Shown here: positions 62,724-64,000 of the stretch, one piece after another
Layout: each line of letters begins with the position of its first letter
Numbering within the stretch: position 1 is the stretch's first letter
Source of the DNA: Marinifilum sp. D737
GTDB lineage: Bacteria; Bacteroidota; Bacteroidia; Bacteroidales; Marinifilaceae
Direction of reading: 5' to 3'
Length of the DNA stretch: 64,000 bases
Assembly: GCF_026672275.1 (NCBI RefSeq)
Contig: NZ_JANQCD010000017.1
Span: forward strand, 36,454-100,453
The notes under the pieces: generated by a model
Seen by the model: the letters and a program-made list of their open reading frames with translations, nothing else
Database searches by the model: none
Told to the model about the DNA's origin: nothing
Translations under genes and position numbers: made by a program

Positions 62724-63854
62724 ATGAACACAAAACTCATAGCCTTAAGGCACCAATTGCATTCACAACCCGAATTATCGAACAAAGAATACAAAACTGC
62801 TCAAATCATTGTCGATTTTATGGACGAATATCAACCTCATGAAATCATTCATTTGGGAGATACAGGCAGAGCATTTGTATTTGAAGGAACCGAGGCAGGC
62901 AAGACTACTGTATTTCGTGCAGAGTTGGATGCATTGCCAATAGAAGAAAAAACGAGGCTAAAGTATGCCTCAATTTACAATGGAGTAGCACATGCCTGCG
63001 GACATGATGGACACATGGCCATACTGGCTGGTTTGGCGCAGCAATTGTCAGAAAATCCTCCGCGAAAGGGCAAGGTAATTCTGCTCTTTCAACCAGCCGA
63101 GGAGGTGGAGCAGGGAGCAAAGGATGTATTGTTTCATCCTAAATTTGCCGATCTGAACCCCGATTACATGTTTGCCCTGCACAATGTTCCCGGGCAGGAA
63201 ACCAATACCATATTGTTGCGACGAGGAAGTTTTTCTGCAGCATCGAAAGGAATGACCATTCGACTGAAAGGAAAAACATCGCATGCAGCAGAGCCTGAAA
63301 AGGGAAGAAATCCGGCCATTGCCATCTCAAAAATTAGTCGTGAGTTAAACGATTTGCTCAACAACAAAGCCCTGTTTACTGATCTTACCCTGCTTACTTT
63401 TATCTACATTCGTATGGGAGAGCAGTCCTTTGGAACCTCAGCCGGTAGTGGCGAAATGGGCATTACCCTACGGTCGTTCGAGAATGCCGATATGAAGGTT
63501 TTAAGCCAAAAGTCGGAGGAGATTGTAAACAGAATTGCTGCCGAAGAAAATCTGGAATGCAGCATTGCCTATCACGAAGAATTCCCTGCAACGGTAAATC
63601 AAGATGAATGTGTAGATATGCTTCAGGATTTGGCCGAAGAGCACGATCTTTCGTATCAATATCTGGATAAACCCTTCAAGTGGTCCGAAGATTTTGGCTA
63701 TTTCTCTCAGAAATACACCTGCGGATTTTTTGGCTTGGGAGCTGGAGTAGACCAGGCAGCCTTGCATCATCCCGATTATGATTTTCCTGACGAAATTATC
63801 GAAACAGGACTTACGATCTTCACGGGGCTGTATCAAAAAATAAATGGAAAATGA
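62724..63854 (+). CDS. M20-family amidohydrolase (N-acyl amino acid or peptide deacylase)
   Basis: This cytoplasmic metal enzyme hydrolyses an amide bond of N-acyl amino acids or related compounds. Seen: 376 residues; RHQLHSQPELSNKEYKTAQ at the start (family signature), VFRAELDALPIEE (about 68-80, metal Asp), HACGHDGHMAILAGLA (about 90-105, Cys and His of the metal site), ILLFQPAEEVEQGA (about 118-131, Glu pair), then the dimerisation domain (about 175-285) and FGYFSQKYTCGFFGLGAG at the end. Substrate unknown. It is a single gene at the window edge. Confidence 0.92.
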   Translation: MNTKLIALRHQLHSQPELSNKEYKTAQIIVDFMDEYQPHEIIHLGDTGRAFVFEGTEAGKTTVFRAELDALPIEEKTRLKYASIYNGVAHACGHDGHMAILAGLAQQLSENPPRKGKVILLFQPAEEVEQGAKDVLFHPKFADLNPDYMFALHNVPGQETNTILLRRGSFSAASKGMTIRLKGKTSHAAEPEKGRNPAIAISKISRELNDLLNNKALFTDLTLLTFIYIRMGEQSFGTSAGSGEMGITLRSFENADMKVLSQKSEEIVNRIAAEENLECSIAYHEEFPATVNQDECVDMLQDLAEEHDLSYQYLDKPFKWSEDFGYFSQKYTCGFFGLGAGVDQAALHHPDYDFPDEIIETGLTIFTGLYQKINGK

Positions 63855-63913
63855 TATCAGATCAATGGGGCATTGGAAGGACAAGCTGCTTACCCGCAGA
63901 AAACCTTTAGAAA

Positions 63914-63931
63914 TCCCGAAAGTATTCGGGA
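63914..63931. repeat. Hairpin TCCCGAA-AGTA-TTCGGGA near the window end
   Basis: A perfect 7-bp stem with a 4-base loop, followed by AGGCTTCG-like sequence and another CCCGAA. It is related in look to the CCCGAGGCTTCGGG units at 18490-18692. No gene is seen between 63855 and the end. Confidence 0.55.
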
Positions 63932-64000
63932 GGGGAAGCTTCGTCCCGAAATAGAATTTGTAAGCATTTGGGAGCCAAATGCAACAAAATTCATAATCGG

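Overview
The window looks like the chromosome of a low-GC Bacteroidota, most likely a marine or anoxic Bacteroidales/Marinilabiliales relative (a Marinifilaceae-type genome is my best guess). Reasons: TAnnTTTG-type -7 promoter elements, a subtilase with a C-terminal type IX secretion sorting domain, a DUF3078 protein, lipoproteins with short SC/AC lipoboxes, A-rich leaders instead of strong Shine-Dalgarno sequences, and an AmgK-like kinase fused to a RapZ C-terminal domain. I saw no tRNA, rRNA, CRISPR array, transposase or prophage.

Region 1 (87-18389) is a Wzx/Wzy-type exopolysaccharide or capsule locus, all on the plus strand. It runs: UDP-sugar 4-epimerase, hexapeptide acyltransferase, Wzx flippase, second acyltransferase, two GT4 glycosyltransferases, Wzy-like polymerase, polysaccharide deacetylase, GNAT acyltransferase, FemAB-like acyltransferase, third GT4, an alpha/alpha-toroid protein, a WecG/TagA-type GT26, a WecA-type initiating transferase, Wza-like export lipoprotein, and Wzc-like tyrosine kinase. 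WecA and GT26 would build the first two sugars on undecaprenyl phosphate, the GT4s extend the unit, the acyl enzymes and deacetylase decorate it, Wzx flips it, Wzy polymerises it and Wza/Wzc export it. The middle (about 1170-11000) is visibly more AT-rich than its flanks, as expected for an exchanged serotype cassette. A four-helix-bundle (S23/IVP family) gene between wza and wzc sits inside a near-perfect 40-bp inverted repeat.

Region 2 (18390-28600) holds repeat-rich intergenic DNA, a small HAD protein, a three-gene electron-transfer operon (cytochrome b, Rieske protein, octaheme cytochrome c with TPRs), a DUF554 membrane protein, and a probable cell-wall-sugar salvage cluster: AmgK-like kinase fused to RapZ-C, an unannotated 54-residue Cys-rich protein, and a MurU-like nucleotidyltransferase.

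Region 3 (28000-41700) carries an outer-membrane barrel/lipoprotein pair, mnmA, a DUF3078 protein, a small lipoprotein, a large secreted subtilase with six FN3 domains (three almost identical at DNA level), an AddA/RecB-like helicase-nuclease, a MORN-repeat lipoprotein and a DUF2284 protein.

Region 4 (41700-64000) is mostly housekeeping: SLC13 permease plus CysQ, an S9 peptidase, an Lrp/AsnC regulator, a multi-PAS hybrid histidine kinase, a lipoprotein, queE, a porin-like protein with a terminator-like hairpin in its leader, rubrerythrin, trmD, a small heat-shock protein, a DUF349 protein, pyrG, yidC and an M20 amidohydrolase. Strong hairpin terminators separate many of these units.

The best candidates for something little described are the kinase-RapZ-C/Cys-rich/MurU-like cluster, the inverted-repeat-bounded four-helix-bundle cassette, and the cytochrome b/Rieske/octaheme operon. 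All assignments are by eye from motifs and gene order; no search was run.
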